Below are positions 43,766 to 55,932 of a DNA stretch of 64,000 nucleotides, piece by piece. The DNA lies in NCBI GenBank assembly GCA_020740775.1, contig JAHEWK010000024.1:558001-622000 (forward strand). The letters are read 5' to 3'. Position 1 is the first letter of the stretch, and every line of letters begins with the position of its first letter. Origin of the DNA: Ilyonectria destructans (lineage: Eukaryota; Ascomycota; Sordariomycetes; Hypocreales; Nectriaceae). The notes under the pieces were generated by a model. It searched no databases and was not told where the DNA came from. It was given only the letters and a program-made list of their open reading frames with translations. Position numbers and translations under genes: made by a program.

Positions 43766-46700
43766 CACGGGCAGTAATAGTGGATTGCCGATGTTGATAG
43801 GACCTCTCATAACCTTAGAGTCAATTTCAGGTCTTGATATTGCGGATGGAGGAAGGTTTGTTAACGGAGGAAGGCCCGGAGATGTAGGCGGTCGAGGGCC
43901 GGGATGATGAACAGTGTTCCGGGAATTGCGGGCGGGGTTGCGGTGGTCGAGACCGGATGTCAGACGGCTGTGGATCCTGATTTTGAGGCGAAAGACGCGA
44001 GTGACACTTGCCACTTTGCCGATCTCCCACAGAACCTGCTTGGAATGGGACTCTGCGTTGTGTTTGTACATACATACTGTGCAATTTCAATGTGGCGACA
44101 TCCTCTCACCCAATGAGCAGCCTGGCAAAGACAGGCGTCGCTGACTACGGCCAACCAAATGACGGCCAACAGAGCACATGGCGAAAATGTTAGTGGTCAC
44201 TTAATGGCGGTGGTGGTGGGCTTAACTAAGAAACGGGCGGGCTGACTTCCCCGGAGCTGGCGTCCCGGTTTGTCGGAGCGCCATCTCCGGGAGGGAGCAG
44301 CCGGAGCATTTATTGGCTCGGGCATTTTCCCCAGGCCCTTGTGGCTGTCAAACGTCAAACATGACTTGCAACCGGGTTGACTCGGCAGAAGCAGCTTAAT
44401 CTTTGTATTTTGGATTGGGTACGTCCAGTGGCATGGGCTGTGTGCTCGGTTGAATTAATAATGATGAGCCCTGGGCTTGGCGTGTGCCGATTCCGTGGAA
44501 GCGAGACGGGGAATCATGGATAGGTAAAAAGAATTATCTCGTGATTGTTGTGGAGAGAGAAGCCAAGTGTCGGATAATTGGTCACCCCAGATTCTCCAGG
44601 GGGAGAGATAATAGATTCCAATATTGCAGTATCGATAATGTCCGGGGTGGAGATCGCGACAGCATTTCAACATCGTCGAACTGAAAAGGGAGCAGCATAT
44701 CGGACTTTCAACTGAGCACGCCTTTTCTGTTATTCATGGGGATGATTCAACACAAGTCTGCGTGTGTGACGACAAGCTGCCTTTCTCGTTTTGGGCCTCG
44801 TGCATGCCGATCGATATTGCCTGATTAATGATTTCCTCCTTCCCGTAGTTTGATTTTCTTAGGTACAGTGCTATTGCCTGCAAGCTGCAATGCACTTGTA
44901 GGGATCCCCCTGGTCCCATCCTTTCATCCGCACCGGGCTGCGATTGTGATGGTGGTGACGCTGGGGGGTTCTTATCTCACATGGCTCCTTCCTTTATCTG
45001 AGCTCGATTTTAATGTGGCGTTACCTAATGCTAAACAGGAGCTCCTGCGGAAGCCAGGTCCCTCTCCCCTGGGCAGGTAAGCTGCATGCAGAGCGCACCT
45101 TCCGCCGGAGCTGTTCACTGCGACAGTACTGTAGATCCGGGGAAGTGGTGATGGAGGCAAGTGCTGCTGCTTGCTGTCGGGTTGTTTTTATTGCTCGGAC
45201 CAGCCCGGGCAGGCAAGGCGAAGAGGGAAGGTGCTACCATGCTGCTACGATCTCAACTACCAGGGCAACTCTCAACTCACGTGAATTCACCCTGCTCTTG
45301 TCCCTCTCCTCTCTCTCTTCTTCCTCCAAATAACATCACCCAAGGGCCATTATCGCCTCAGACACAACCTATTGCGTTTTCGGGTGGGAAAAATCAATCT
45401 CGACACGGGGGTCAACCGACCATCGGAGCCTCTCGTCAATCAATTTGCGCTTCGTGTCCGTTTTCCGCTCCGTCGTCGCATCTTTTGCAATATCAGCACC
45501 AAACGAAATGAAATCTTGAAACCCGAGGCCCGTCGGCGCCCATCCCTCGCTGAAGCCCAAGGCTGCATCACGCCGTTGTCCGACGACTTCCAGCCTCGCG
45601 CAGAGATATCACGACCGGACACGGCCGATGCCCGAAGACGACGCACACCTCTCCCCCAGCTGTCTGCGTGTCTCAATCTGGTTATTGCGCTACCCCACGA
45701 GCGAGTCGAATGTCTGTATTGGAGCAAAGACCGCCAGTCGCTACGTGCACCAAGGAGCATATCTTGAGCCAAGCAGAACCGGCCATGACCACGAGCGCCT
45801 CAAGATAAAGAAACGCAACTTGGATGGACGGCGAACTATGGGGTCGGCGCCACAATCTCCGCCCCATCCACAGGCCCACGATCTAACGCGGTCCTCCTTC
45901 CGCGGTCTCGCACCTAAGAGCCTTTTCGGCCGGATGGCTTGTCCATGTCCCTCACCGAAGGGTTTGCGGCTTCACGTGCGGCTCGCCATGCCATGCGGCT
46001 AGCAGGTCTGTCAGTCTCTCCATCACCACCACCACCACCATCACAGGCATGGTTGACACTAGTGAAGCATCCGCATCGGAGGTGGCGGCTTGCGATGATG
46101 GACGGCGCCCTCCACCCCCGGCCGGCTCCCCGGGAGCTCCAGCGGATTAGATCGACCCAATTGGCGACGAGCGAAGACGACTTGTCTACGCATGCACAAC
46201 CCTTCCCCCACGCACCCTGGGCCTCGTCCGTTCGTCGACCCCAGCTTTGATAACGCACAGCTTGCTTATGGGATCGGAAACCACCAGGGTCAGAAGCCTT
46301 GCAAGTTCTTCGTCCAGACTTGCCCAGGTTTTACCCGGCCAGCCCAGCACGTACCCAGTCATTCGATGTCACCGATCTTGGCCACTCCACCGTCTCAAGA
46401 CCCGCAACACACCCACTTGCAGTTGCATCCTGGCCACTCATCTTGCTCTTTCCGGCTGGAGAATCACTGATAAGCTATCTCTTCAGCTTCTAACCAGACC
46501 ATCGGCGCAGAACTATCAGCGTCACAGCTGGCCGGCGGCGCCAGAACCACGCGACGCGGCCCCATCCGATGCGCATCGTCGCTTAGATCCCGTTGCGACG
46601 CTCAATTCAAATTCATACTTTAGCTCGTCCATGTCCGTCCATTTGCGATTCCAATTCGAGTGCATCTTCACTGCAAACACAGAGTTTTTCACGGCTTCAC

Positions 46701-46813
46701 GAGTCGGCGCGCTGAAGACAGTTACATCGCCTCTCCACCCCTGTCAAACCGTCCATCTCCCTCAGTGACACATTCCCTCAGACCACTTCAACCTTTCAAC
46801 TTCAACCACCGCG
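43766..46813. other. 3-kb region upstream of the purine permease
   Basis: It lies between the alcohol dehydrogenase remnant and the permease start, and has no credible gene. It carries a GATA-motif cluster (44534-44999), CT-rich stretches from about 45300 and a CACCAC run near 46025. The 100 bases before the permease ATG are a typical CT/CA-rich fungal leader. Confidence 0.45.
44534..44999. promoter_or_regulatory. Cluster of GATA-factor motifs
   Basis: TTATCT or AGATAA occurs at 44534-44539, 44606-44611, 44972-44977 and 44994-44999. CGATAA occurs at 44633-44638 and a weaker GGATAA at 44572-44577. HGATAR is the binding core of the nitrogen regulator AreA/NIT2, which activates purine permease genes in Aspergillus. 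Distance to the permease (about 1.8-2.3 kb) makes the link tentative. Confidence 0.35.
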
Positions 46814-48636
46814 ATGGATGAAGATCAGGGTCCTCGAACCATTGTGCCCGAGGAGTCTCCCTCCAAGACCTTTGGCCAGCGCATCAATTCCGTCAAGCAT
46901 GCCTTCACCACTCGCAATGGCCTCATTGGCGATTACGACTATGCCTTCCTCTTCCGCCCCAACCTTCCCTTCATGAAGAAGCCGACGCAAGCCAGTCCCT
47001 TCTTTGGCCTCAATGACAAGATGCCTGTTTTCCTCGCCTTGCTCCTAGGATTTCAGCACGCTCTGGCTATGTTGGCTGGTATCATTACACCTCCCATGAT
47101 CATCAGCAGCTCCGCCAACCTGGAAGCCGACCAGCAGCAATATCTCGTCTCCACTGCCCTAATCGTCTCGGGCATCTTCTCTGCTATCCAGATCACTCGC
47201 TTCAGAATCTGGGGCACCAAGTAAGGCTTACCCCGCCAACCGTTTAACCTTGTTTCACTAACACGCCAATCAGGTATTACATTGGAACCGGAGTCCTCTC
47301 CGTCGTGGGCATCTCGTTCAGTGTCATCCCCATCGCCCAGGGCGCCTTTACTCAGATGTACGCCAATGGTTACTGTCCTACCGCCGACGACGGCACTCTT
47401 CTACCGTGCCCAAAGGGCTACGGCGCCATCATTGGAACGGCTGCAGTCTGTTCCCTCTTTGAGATCCTCATCTCCTTCGTGCCCGCCAAGATCCTGCTCC
47501 GTCTACTACCGCCAATCGTCACCGGCCCCACCGTCATGCTTATTGGTGTCAAGTTGATCAAATCTGGCTTTCAGAACTGGATGGGTGGCAGCGGCAGTTG
47601 CGCATATACCACTGAGGGTCTCTTCGCTTTGTGCCCTAACATCAATGCTCCTCATCCTCTCCCCTGGGGTTCCGCAGAGTTCTTGGGTCTCGGTTTCTCC
47701 GTCTTCCTCACAATTATCCTCTGTGAGCGCTTTGGTTCTCCCATCATGAAGTCCACCTCCGTCGTCATCGGCCTCCTTACAGGCTGCATCATCGCTGCTG
47801 CTTGCGGCTACTTCGACCGTTCCGGCATCGATTCGGCCCCCGTCGCCTCCTTTGCTTGGGTTCACACCTTCCCCTTGACCGTATACGGCCCTCTCGTCTT
47901 GCCCCTGATGGCAGTATTTCTCATCCTCGCCACCGAGGCCATCGGTGACATTACGGCTACATGTGATGTCTCGCGCATCGAGGTTAGCGGGCCGATCTAC
48001 GAGTCTAGAATCCAGGGCGGTATCTTGTCTGACGCCCTCTGCGGATGCATCGGTGCCCTTATGACCATGACCCCTGGCAGTGTTTTTGCCCAGAACAACG
48101 GTGTCATCGTTCTGACGCGTTGCGCCAACCGCACCGCTGGCCTCGCCTGTGCCATGTTCCTCCTCATCATGGGCATCTTCACCAAGTTCGCCGCCTCGCT
48201 GATTGCCATTCCCTCGGCCGTCCTTGGAGGTATGACCACCTTCCTCTTCAGTGCCGTTGCTGTCTCTGGATTGTCCATCATCACCCGTGGAGTCCCCTTC
48301 ACTCGCCGCAACCGCTTCATTCTCACTGCTGGTCTCTCGCTCGGTTATGGCGCCACTCTCGTTCCCACCTACTTCGACAACGTCTTTACCTACAGCGGCG
48401 ACAATACCTCCCTCCAGGGTTTCTTCGACGCCATCGTCCTCGTCATGGAGACTGGTTTCGCCGTCACCGCCTTCATCTGCATGTTCCTCAACCTGGTTCT
48501 GCCCGAGGAGATGGAGGAAGACATCGACGCCCGCTCCGAGACCAACGTCGTCCTCAACGAAACAACCCAGGCCCCCGTCGCCGGATCCAGCAGGGAGCAG
48601 AGCATCGAGCAGCAGAAACCAGAGAAGCAGGGCTAG
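46814..48636 (+). CDS. Uric acid-xanthine permease (UapA/UapC type, NAT family)
   Basis: Two exons (46814-47220, 47274-48636; 53-nt intron) encode 589 aa with 14 predicted membrane segments. NAT/NCS2 transporters import oxidised purines with protons across the plasma membrane. Diagnostic motifs are GFQHALAM near the N-terminus, ATEAIGDI with the substrate-contacting Glu, and the signature QNNGVIVLTR starting at Gln409, almost the same position as the Q408/N409 pair known from Aspergillus UapA. TRFRIWGTKYYIGTGVLSV spans the splice junction. The C-terminal tail is acidic (PEEMEEDIDAR) and Gln/Glu-rich, as in transporters that undergo endocytosis. I leave the symbol empty because UapA and UapC orthology cannot be separated here. 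Nitrogen control through the upstream GATA cluster is plausible. Confidence 0.93.
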
Positions 48637-48949
48637 ATTGCGAAGGAGAAAAACAAGGAGTTTTCGTGTTTATCGTTGAATAACGGCGTTTGTGGCGGGG
48701 TAAAGAAGTTGATATTGAGACTCCCACGCATGATATACAATTCTGGCTTGACTGGAGAGACAAGTAAAATAGCGGGTGGGCGATTGTGCGTCAACTAAAT
48801 ATACCCTTGATTCATGACTACATATGGCTTTTCGTGTTCTATTGACATTAAACTCCACTAATACGCCAACCAGCAGGAACCCAGCATGTTTAACCTCCAT
48901 CCTCACACTGTTCTATATGATATAACCTTGTCCCGTGGTATAACCTTGT
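48637..48949. other. Convergent spacer, purine permease / unknown 856-aa gene
   Basis: 313 bp between facing stop codons. AT-rich, no coding signal, two 3' UTRs expected. Confidence 0.5.
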
Positions 48950-51936
48950 TCATTCGTTCCTCGTCATCAGCCCATTTACAACCTGCTGTTGCGCTCCGTA
49001 TCTCGTCTGGTGGTATGCATTCGCCTGTCTCCTGTAAACTTCCTGCACCTTACCCCAGAGTCCCTTGTGGCCGCTGTTCAAGCAGTCCGTCAGCTCGCCC
49101 CCGGTTCTATTCTTACAACGACACTGGTTTGGCGTCCCTCCGAACGCTGCCCTGGTGGTTGGCTCTGGAAACATGATGCTCAGGCGCTTCAACTTTTCCC
49201 ATGTGGCGGCGTTGCTCGTCGACGCTGGGTTATTGAGCGCGAGACGCGCAATATTCCAGTCCATCTCTCCCCCCGTCAAGGAAGTCGACTCGTAGCGCCG
49301 CGCGGGCAGGTCGGCATCACCTCCACGCCTCTCTATGGCGGCAATAGGACACATTGTTCCCTCTCGCCCGGACCTCCGACAGTTGCAGCGGTCGGGGTTC
49401 ACAGACGTCTCCTCGTCGATCTGAACCGTGACGAACGACGACTTGCCGTCTTGCGGGTTCTGCGTGAAGAGCACTAGCATTGGCTTCGGCGGTCGTCGAT
49501 GCAAGAGGCCTGTTGTATTAGTCCCTGTCGATATTGTTGTGCTGCGCACATCGCTCCCTGACGAGTTGCTGGTGTTGGAAACGGCGCTTGTCGAAACGGC
49601 ACTAGAGATACTGAGCGTGCGACCAGGTATGTTCCCGTTGGTAGTGGCCAAGGTGCTGCTCCGGCGCGATGATGGTGGTTGACCGACTGGCCTTCGAACT
49701 GGTGACTGAATATTTCCCAAAAAGCCGCTTTGTCTGTCTGGTGGGGTAGTACCCATGGCAGCTGGTGAGCTTTGCCGTGGCCACGACGTGGAAAACATTC
49801 CCGGGCTGGGAGGTTGTCGTTGTGGGATTGTCTGAAGACCGGGTTGCCGGCCGGGTGGGCTCGTCGAGAGACGTTCCCCGGACATTCTAAATGGGCTCGG
49901 TGACGCTGTAAAGGTATCACGGCCGAAGCCTGGAGAAGTGGGTGCGGTTCCAAAGCTGGATGTTGCCATTGAGCCTGTCCGAGAAGGAGAAGGAATTTGT
50001 GAAGCAGCTGCTGCGGCGTCACTAGTAGTGACCAGTGACCCGTCGACCTCCTTTGGAATCCAGAGTTGGATGGATGCTCTCTCAACGAGGGGATCCTTGC
50101 GTCCGACGACAACGAAGCTGACCATGACGTTGTATTGTGTATATGATTCGTAGGGTTTAAAGCCTGTAATGGCCTGTTGGAATTTGAGGACATGACTCAA
50201 CTTCGTAAACGCCATCCTGGCGATCCTCTCGTCCCGTCGAAGAATCACCTCCCTTATCATCCCGGGGTTATTTGGCAGGGCATATTGCGGGTTGACGATT
50301 ACAGAAGTGATATCAAAGTCAATCACCTCGGCTAAAATCAGAGTTAGTAAAAGAGCTCTTGGGATAGATTTCAAGGCATACTTTGTCGTCGCGGCCGCCC
50401 TGATGGCGTCTGCTCAGTGCCTGTGATCATGATTCGAAACCTCCGGCCATCCGCACCCATGCGCCTGAGAAGCTTGGCCGTCTGTTCGACATTTGCTGCA
50501 GGGCTCTTCAGTGGTCTGTTTCGGGTCAGCTTTGGGTCTACTTGAAGTGGGTGAATTCTGTTCAAGGGAGCCATACACTTCGAGTAGTTGCTCCATCATC
50601 TCGTCCCCAGTCACAACAGGCACGAGCGGCGTTGGCTCTCTCTCTGGCCAGATTGAGAATAGATCTCGCCTCATCATCGGGGTAATCAAGTCCGGTTGGA
50701 GAAGCTCTTGCCCAAATCGAGTGCATTGGGTCGAAAGGTCCTGGAACAGTCAGCAAAGTTGTGCCGGTTTCTACACTATGTTTGACTCACGTCTTCGAGC
50801 TGCCTGACATATGAAGGCCAGTGCGATTCATAGTCGAGGTTCTGGAGGGGTGGCGACTCTCGAATCCTTTTAAAGAGCCAGACGCACTTCAGGAGGTTGA
50901 GGTATTGATCGGTAGGCGGGATACGCTCTGTGACGACCATACCGCTCCGAAAGTTGATGGTTGCCTTGTTGAAGTTCAAGATGAAGGCATCAGACAGTTC
51001 CCCAAGCTCAAAATCGGCGTCAGTGCGGTATTCCGGTCGATCCGTGAGAGCCTCGAACCGAAATCGTTCTGCCACGTCAATTGGAACATCGAGGAGGACG
51101 ATACGGCGCTGGGCCTGTTGGTTGAGCGCCTGTTCGAGGTCAGGGACGAGCACGCCCATGATTCGATAAATGTCATGATGAACGGCGTTGATCCTCTGAA
51201 CAAGGTCGTTGTGCATGTGCTGAATATCCTGCCGGACCCTACAGAGGAGATCGCTGTGCGAGTTAGCGTTGGACCACGTTACCCGACAACGAGGTAGACT
51301 TACATCTCGAAGGGCTTCAATACATGAAGAACTTTGGAGTTGTGAAGAGAAATTCGCTGACGCAGCTGATCGGCAGTGGGTTGAACGAGCACGTTCCATT
51401 CAATATTGCGCAACGGATTGCCCCCCGTGCGGTACCGCTCATTCGATCTGAGTAATTCATGGCATTCACGAAGCGTGGCATGATAGTCGCCAATAATCTG
51501 GCCCAAGGACGTGCGATCCCATCGCGCTACCGCGTTGTATCCGGCTTGCCTTTGAAGTGACGAGTTGGCCTGGGTCACGACGCTGGTGAGGATGTCGAGG
51601 CTTTCGGCGAGGTACTTGATGTCTCTGCCAAACTCGGCGTATTGTCTCGCTAATGTAAGTTTAGCATGCTTTACAAGACATGGTAGATGATACCAAAGGG
51701 GTAGGAGGCATCTGAAGGATTGGCAAAGGTGTTGTGCTGGGTGGTTCGTGCTGAGAGCTAAGGATGCGATTCGCCTGGGGAGCCTCACGGGCCCCCCAAG
51801 AGGAAGCTGGGGGCATCTGAGATGTGGGAAGAAGGCACTCACTTGCGTTAAGATCATCGGACCAGCCGTAGCGGTAAATATCCCAGGCCAACCGTCCAAA
51901 GTTAATAATGTCCCCAGGCTGTATGAAGCCTGCCAT
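48950..51936 (-). CDS. Unknown 856-residue protein with two CxC...C motifs
   Basis: Predicted exons: 51936-51843, 51649-51304, 51253-50791, 50740-50579, 50505-50382 and 50331-48950. Phases close. The N-terminal ~330 residues are helical in character (starting MAGFIQPGDIINFGRLAWDI, then QYAEFGRDIKYLAESLDIL), reminiscent of helical N-terminal regions of fungal signalling or STAND-like proteins, but no NTPase domain follows. Next come VEQTAKLLRRMGADGRRFRI and a segment VIDFDITSVIVNPQYALP with TQYNVMVSFVVV, then about 180 Ser/Thr/Pro-rich residues. Two similar Cys motifs follow near residues 710 (CNCRRSGREGTMC) and 798 (CRCKNRTGGELTDC), possibly metal-binding. I do not recognise the family. Exon 4/5 junction (73-nt intron, acceptor ACTGAAG) is the least certain. 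It is divergent from the amino acid permease. Confidence 0.68.
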
Positions 51937-53214
51937 CAGGAGCTGCCCCCGGCTGCTGGCGGGAACTCGGGGGGCACGTTGAGGTTTATGGTAACAGACA
52001 ACTCAACAGTGGGATTGCGGAGTGAGGGATTACAGAGAAGAGATGGAGAGTGACATGCAAGGAACCCCTCGTAGGAGGGCGGCTATGTTCATAAGGAATC
52101 CCAGCTAATTAGGCTGCAGGCTGGGCTGGATGGGATGGTGTCACAGAACACGGAAACCAGAGTGGTGGGTAAGGTGCGTTAAGAGGACAGAGGAGGGGGC
52201 ACTGCTCGAACGCTCGGTATGGGGGGTAAGGGAAAGTGAGGCTGGCCGGCTTGGCCTTGTGCGCGTGTGTGTGTGGTCTTGTGTGTGGGCGGCAGGTCTG
52301 GCTGAGACAAGTCCAAACAGGAGAGCTTTGGTCCTGGAAATTAAAGGCTAGAAGACGCAGATGAACATGCAGACGGCGCCACATCCCATGGGCCGGCAAG
52401 CCAGAGGGTGGATGGGTGTCCCCTCCCTGGAGGGGACAGATGTGTTTCCCATAACGGATAGCTGAGCGAGAGCCATTGACGGAGGTGACAGAATAAACCA
52501 GTCAATATTCGCCGAGGGTTCGGTCCAGCTTCTGTCTCGGCACGGTCAACCGCCCTGGACGCTAGAGATACCAGGCTCAATCAAAGGGGCAAGCCACTCT
52601 TATCAAGCTGTAGGACGCTGGTTGATAATGCCTCGTCGTCATCGTAGTTCAGCTCAATACGCCATGGACACGCTTGACCCGCTTCCCCGCGTTGGGTTAT
52701 TTTGTCCACCGCAGGTCATTCAGCTTGGCTTGGCGCGCCATGAGCTGGGGCTGTGCCGACGCAGGGGGGCGGATTGGTCTTGGAAGGATACCGGCAACGC
52801 TATAAACGCCCTCATTGCGGCTTGGTTCCGACCTGATCGGGGGCGGACAAGCGAGGGTGCGAGGCAGACAGCCAGATAAGGCTGGGAAAGTCTGCCTGAG
52901 ACTCGCGTTTGGTGTCTAATGAGGTGGGTAGGCAGCTGCAGACGCACGGTCAAGATCACAAGACAGAGCGAGGCTTCCGGAACGCCTTGTCTTTGGCGTG
53001 CAGTCCAGGCCATTCCGGGAAATGGCTGTTCGCCCGGCTGCCGTGTGCGTTGCCAAGGGCTTGCAGTAACACAGCCGAGATGCGTTACTTAACGCTTGAA
53101 GCCCCGGGTCTCCGAGTGCGTTGTGCCGCCTCGTCTTCGTTCCTTGCTCAGCTCCATCTTCATTGAATCGCGACCAAGTCTTGTTCAGTTTCAGTTGACG
53201 AGAACCTTGGAACA
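51937..53214. promoter_or_regulatory. Divergent intergenic region, unknown protein / amino acid permease
   Basis: 1.28 kb between divergent starts with no supportable gene. A GT-rich microsatellite-like stretch occurs near 52262-52290. No specific regulator site was recognised. Confidence 0.45.
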
Positions 53215-55932
53215 ATGGACGACTTCCCTCCATCCGTCGCCGGGTTCCGCTCACCGTCCCCGGCGCGCGACGACGCGTCCATGAGTAGCGATGGCCTACC
53301 TCCACCAGAGAATCCCAACGAGATTCTGACGGTTGCGCCCAAGGAGCGGTTTCGACTGGGCTACTTTGACGTCATGTGCCTGGTGATGAACCGAATGATT
53401 GGTAAGTCGTCGCGAGCGTGCTTGGCATTGTCGTGTGGAAACGAGGGCGTGATGATTTTTGTCTCGGTTGTGAAGAATGAGAAGAAAGCGGAAGAAGAGA
53501 GGTTGATGAGGACGATGAAGCAATCGAGGTTGACAAGTTGACGTTGGATTTATGTTTGGGTCGTGCTTGACAGGTGGGGATGGATTTGTCAAGGAAGGAA
53601 CCGCATCCCAGGCCAGTGCCTGCTCGGACCGCAGATCCATCGATTTCATGACATTTCCATTAGTCAAGAATTCTCCGAGAATCCATCCCCATTGATTCTC
53701 GAGACTCGACGCCAACTCCTGGTTGATGCCAGTACTTGCAGGAGCTCTGCGCAGAAAATGCATTTCATGGTGTTTTGGTTGTGGTTGCGGTTGTGGTTGT
53801 GGCGACGCACCTCAATAGCGTCAATATCCGTCTACCCTACGGCTCCAAGAGTCATTTTACTAACATCACATGTTTCCAGGAACCGGCATCTTCAACTCGC
53901 CCCAGCGTGTCATGCAGGGCACTCACTCCACCGGTGCCGCCCTGCTCCTCTGGTTTGCGGGCATCATCTACTGCCTCTCCGGAATGCACGTCTACATCGA
54001 GTACGGCCTAAACGTCCCCCGCTATGTCATCCACGGCGTTGAGCAGAGCATCCCTCGAAGCGGCGGCGATCTCAACTACCTCCAATATGTCTACCGCAAG
54101 CCTGCCTACCGCAAGGACACTGTTCTGCTCAGTACCTGTCTGTTCGCCATCGCCTTCATTGCCCTGGGAAACATGGCAGGCAATTCCATCAGCTTTGCCA
54201 CTCGGGTCCTCCGCGCTGCTGACGTTGAAGACCCGAGCAACGGTGCTGTAAGGGGTATTGCTATTGGCATTGCAACCCTGACTTGCTTTATCCACACCTT
54301 CTCCCGCCGAGGCGGCATCTTCCTCAACAATGTGCTGGCCATCATCAAAGTCATGATCCTTCTGCTGATCATCGTCACCGCTATCGTCGTGGGCGCTGGT
54401 GGCTTGAAGAAGACGGACAACATCATCACCGAAAACACCAGCACCTCTAAAGCATTTGCTGGCGCCTCCAGTGATGCCAACGGATATGCCCAGGCCTTCC
54501 TAGCCATCATCTTTTCCTTCTCAGGCTTTGAGCAGCCCAACTATGTCATGGGTGAAATCAGCCGGCCTAGAAGGAAGCACCCCATTGCCACCATCCTGGG
54601 AGTCTCTACCGTGGTTCTGCTATACATGGCCGTCAACATCTCCTATGTAAGTCTTTAGCTGCTCTGAGCCAAGTTGTATCGTTACTAACATTTCAATAGA
54701 TGGTCGTTGTCCCCAAGGCTGATCAAATCAACTACCCAGGCGGCGTGGCACAGCGTTTCTTCGAGCTGACTCTGGGGCGTATCTCTGACGACAAGACGGG
54801 CACCCGAATTTTCAATGCCTTTTTGGCCATCGCGAGTATGGGTAACATCATCGTGATGACCTACACAGCAGCTCGCGTCAAGCAAGAAATCGCCAAGGAG
54901 GGCATCATTCCCTTTGCCAAATTCTTCGCACAGGACACAGACATGTCCCTCGGCCGTCTCCTCGGCTGGTTCCAGAAGAAGGGTTGGTTCTCTTCCATCC
55001 TCCGTATTCGTTGGTTCTCACCCGAGGAGCACACGGAGAGGACTCCAGTGGGCGCTTTCGTCCTACATCTCATTTCATGTGTCATCCTCATCTTTGCGAC
55101 GTGGGGAATGACTCCCGATAATGCCTACACCCTTCTTACGAGCTTGAGTGCATATACCATTAACGCCTTCTTTGGAACCTTCTTGGGCATTGGCATTCTG
55201 ATCCTGCGCTTCCGAGGGCCACCAGCAACAACAGACAACGACAACGCCGAGAGCAAGACTACGGCTCCCGTAACCTGGAGGGAGATGACGGGTAAACATA
55301 TCAACCCAGTGCTCAGCGTCATCTGCGCTATCGTCTACACGATTGGTGGTCTCTGGCCCGTGGTCAACACATGGATCAAGCCGACCAGCGACATCACTCA
55401 GAGTATTAAATGGTGGCTCGTGCCTACCATCTCTTGGATCATCATCGTCAGTGGTATCGTTTGGTTCCTTGGCTTCGTGGGCGTCGCCTGGCGAACCTAC
55501 CGAAACCACCACAAGGTCTTTGTCGTCGAGAAGCAACCTCATTTCGAGAACGCGAATGGATTTGCCACAGACGACAGCGAAGGCCGCGGGAGCGGTGGAC
55601 TCGTGCTCGTTCATGAGACGGTGTATCTGAGTTGGGTAGGCAAGGAGACTCTGAGACAGAGAAAACCAGAGCAGCTGGTGTTTGACGACGGCATGGATGA
55701 ACAACCAGCACAGCCGATGTCTATGGCAGGGACAGATTTCGATGCCTTCTTTCAACAGGAGCAGCAGCAGCAGCAACAACAACAATTCCAACAACCACAA
55801 TACCAACAACCGCAATATCAGCAACCCAACCAACATCAGCAATACCAGCAACAGCAGCTCCAGCAACATCAATACCAAGACGATCCCAACGCAGGTTACG
55901 GGACGGGATTCAGACCATCGGAGCTTCATTAA
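53215..55932 (+). CDS. APC-superfamily amino acid permease (LAT/MUP1-like)
   Basis: Three exons (53215-53401, 53880-54646, 54700-55932) encode 728 aa. It probably imports amino acids at the plasma membrane. The first helix holds the APC glycine motif (NRMIGTGIFNSP), split by the first intron after the codon for Ile. Twelve hydrophobic segments follow, with FIALGNMAGNSISFATRVL, FSGFEQPNYVMGEISRP and NAFLAIASMGNIIVMTY typical of fungal LAT-type carriers such as the methionine permease Mup1. The C-terminal tail is long and contains a polyGln tract, then repeated QQPQYQQP units, ending GTGFRPSELH. Intron 1 is 478 nt, about nine times the local norm, while intron 2 is 53 nt. Exact substrate cannot be read from sequence. 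Confidence 0.88.
53402..53879 (+). other. Unusually long 478-nt intron
   Basis: Donor GTAAGT, branch-like ACTAACATC 20 nt before the acceptor TTTCCAG. Most introns in this window are 46-94 nt. It holds a GT-rich stretch (GGTTGTGGTTGCGGTTGTGG, near 53775) but no convincing exon or RNA gene. Confidence 0.8.
55757..55885 (+). repeat. PolyGln-coding CAG/CAA tract
   Basis: A run of CAG/CAA codons followed by CAACCACAATACCAA-type units encodes Gln with Pro, Tyr and His in the permease tail. The codon mix (CAG and CAA) would limit slippage. Confidence 0.85.

Noticed and set aside
52511..52541. GCCGAG...CTCGGC inverted repeat with a GGTTCGGTCC loop, tRNA T-arm-like
   Set aside because: No acceptor stem, anticodon arm or D-arm can be drawn around it, so it is not a tRNA.
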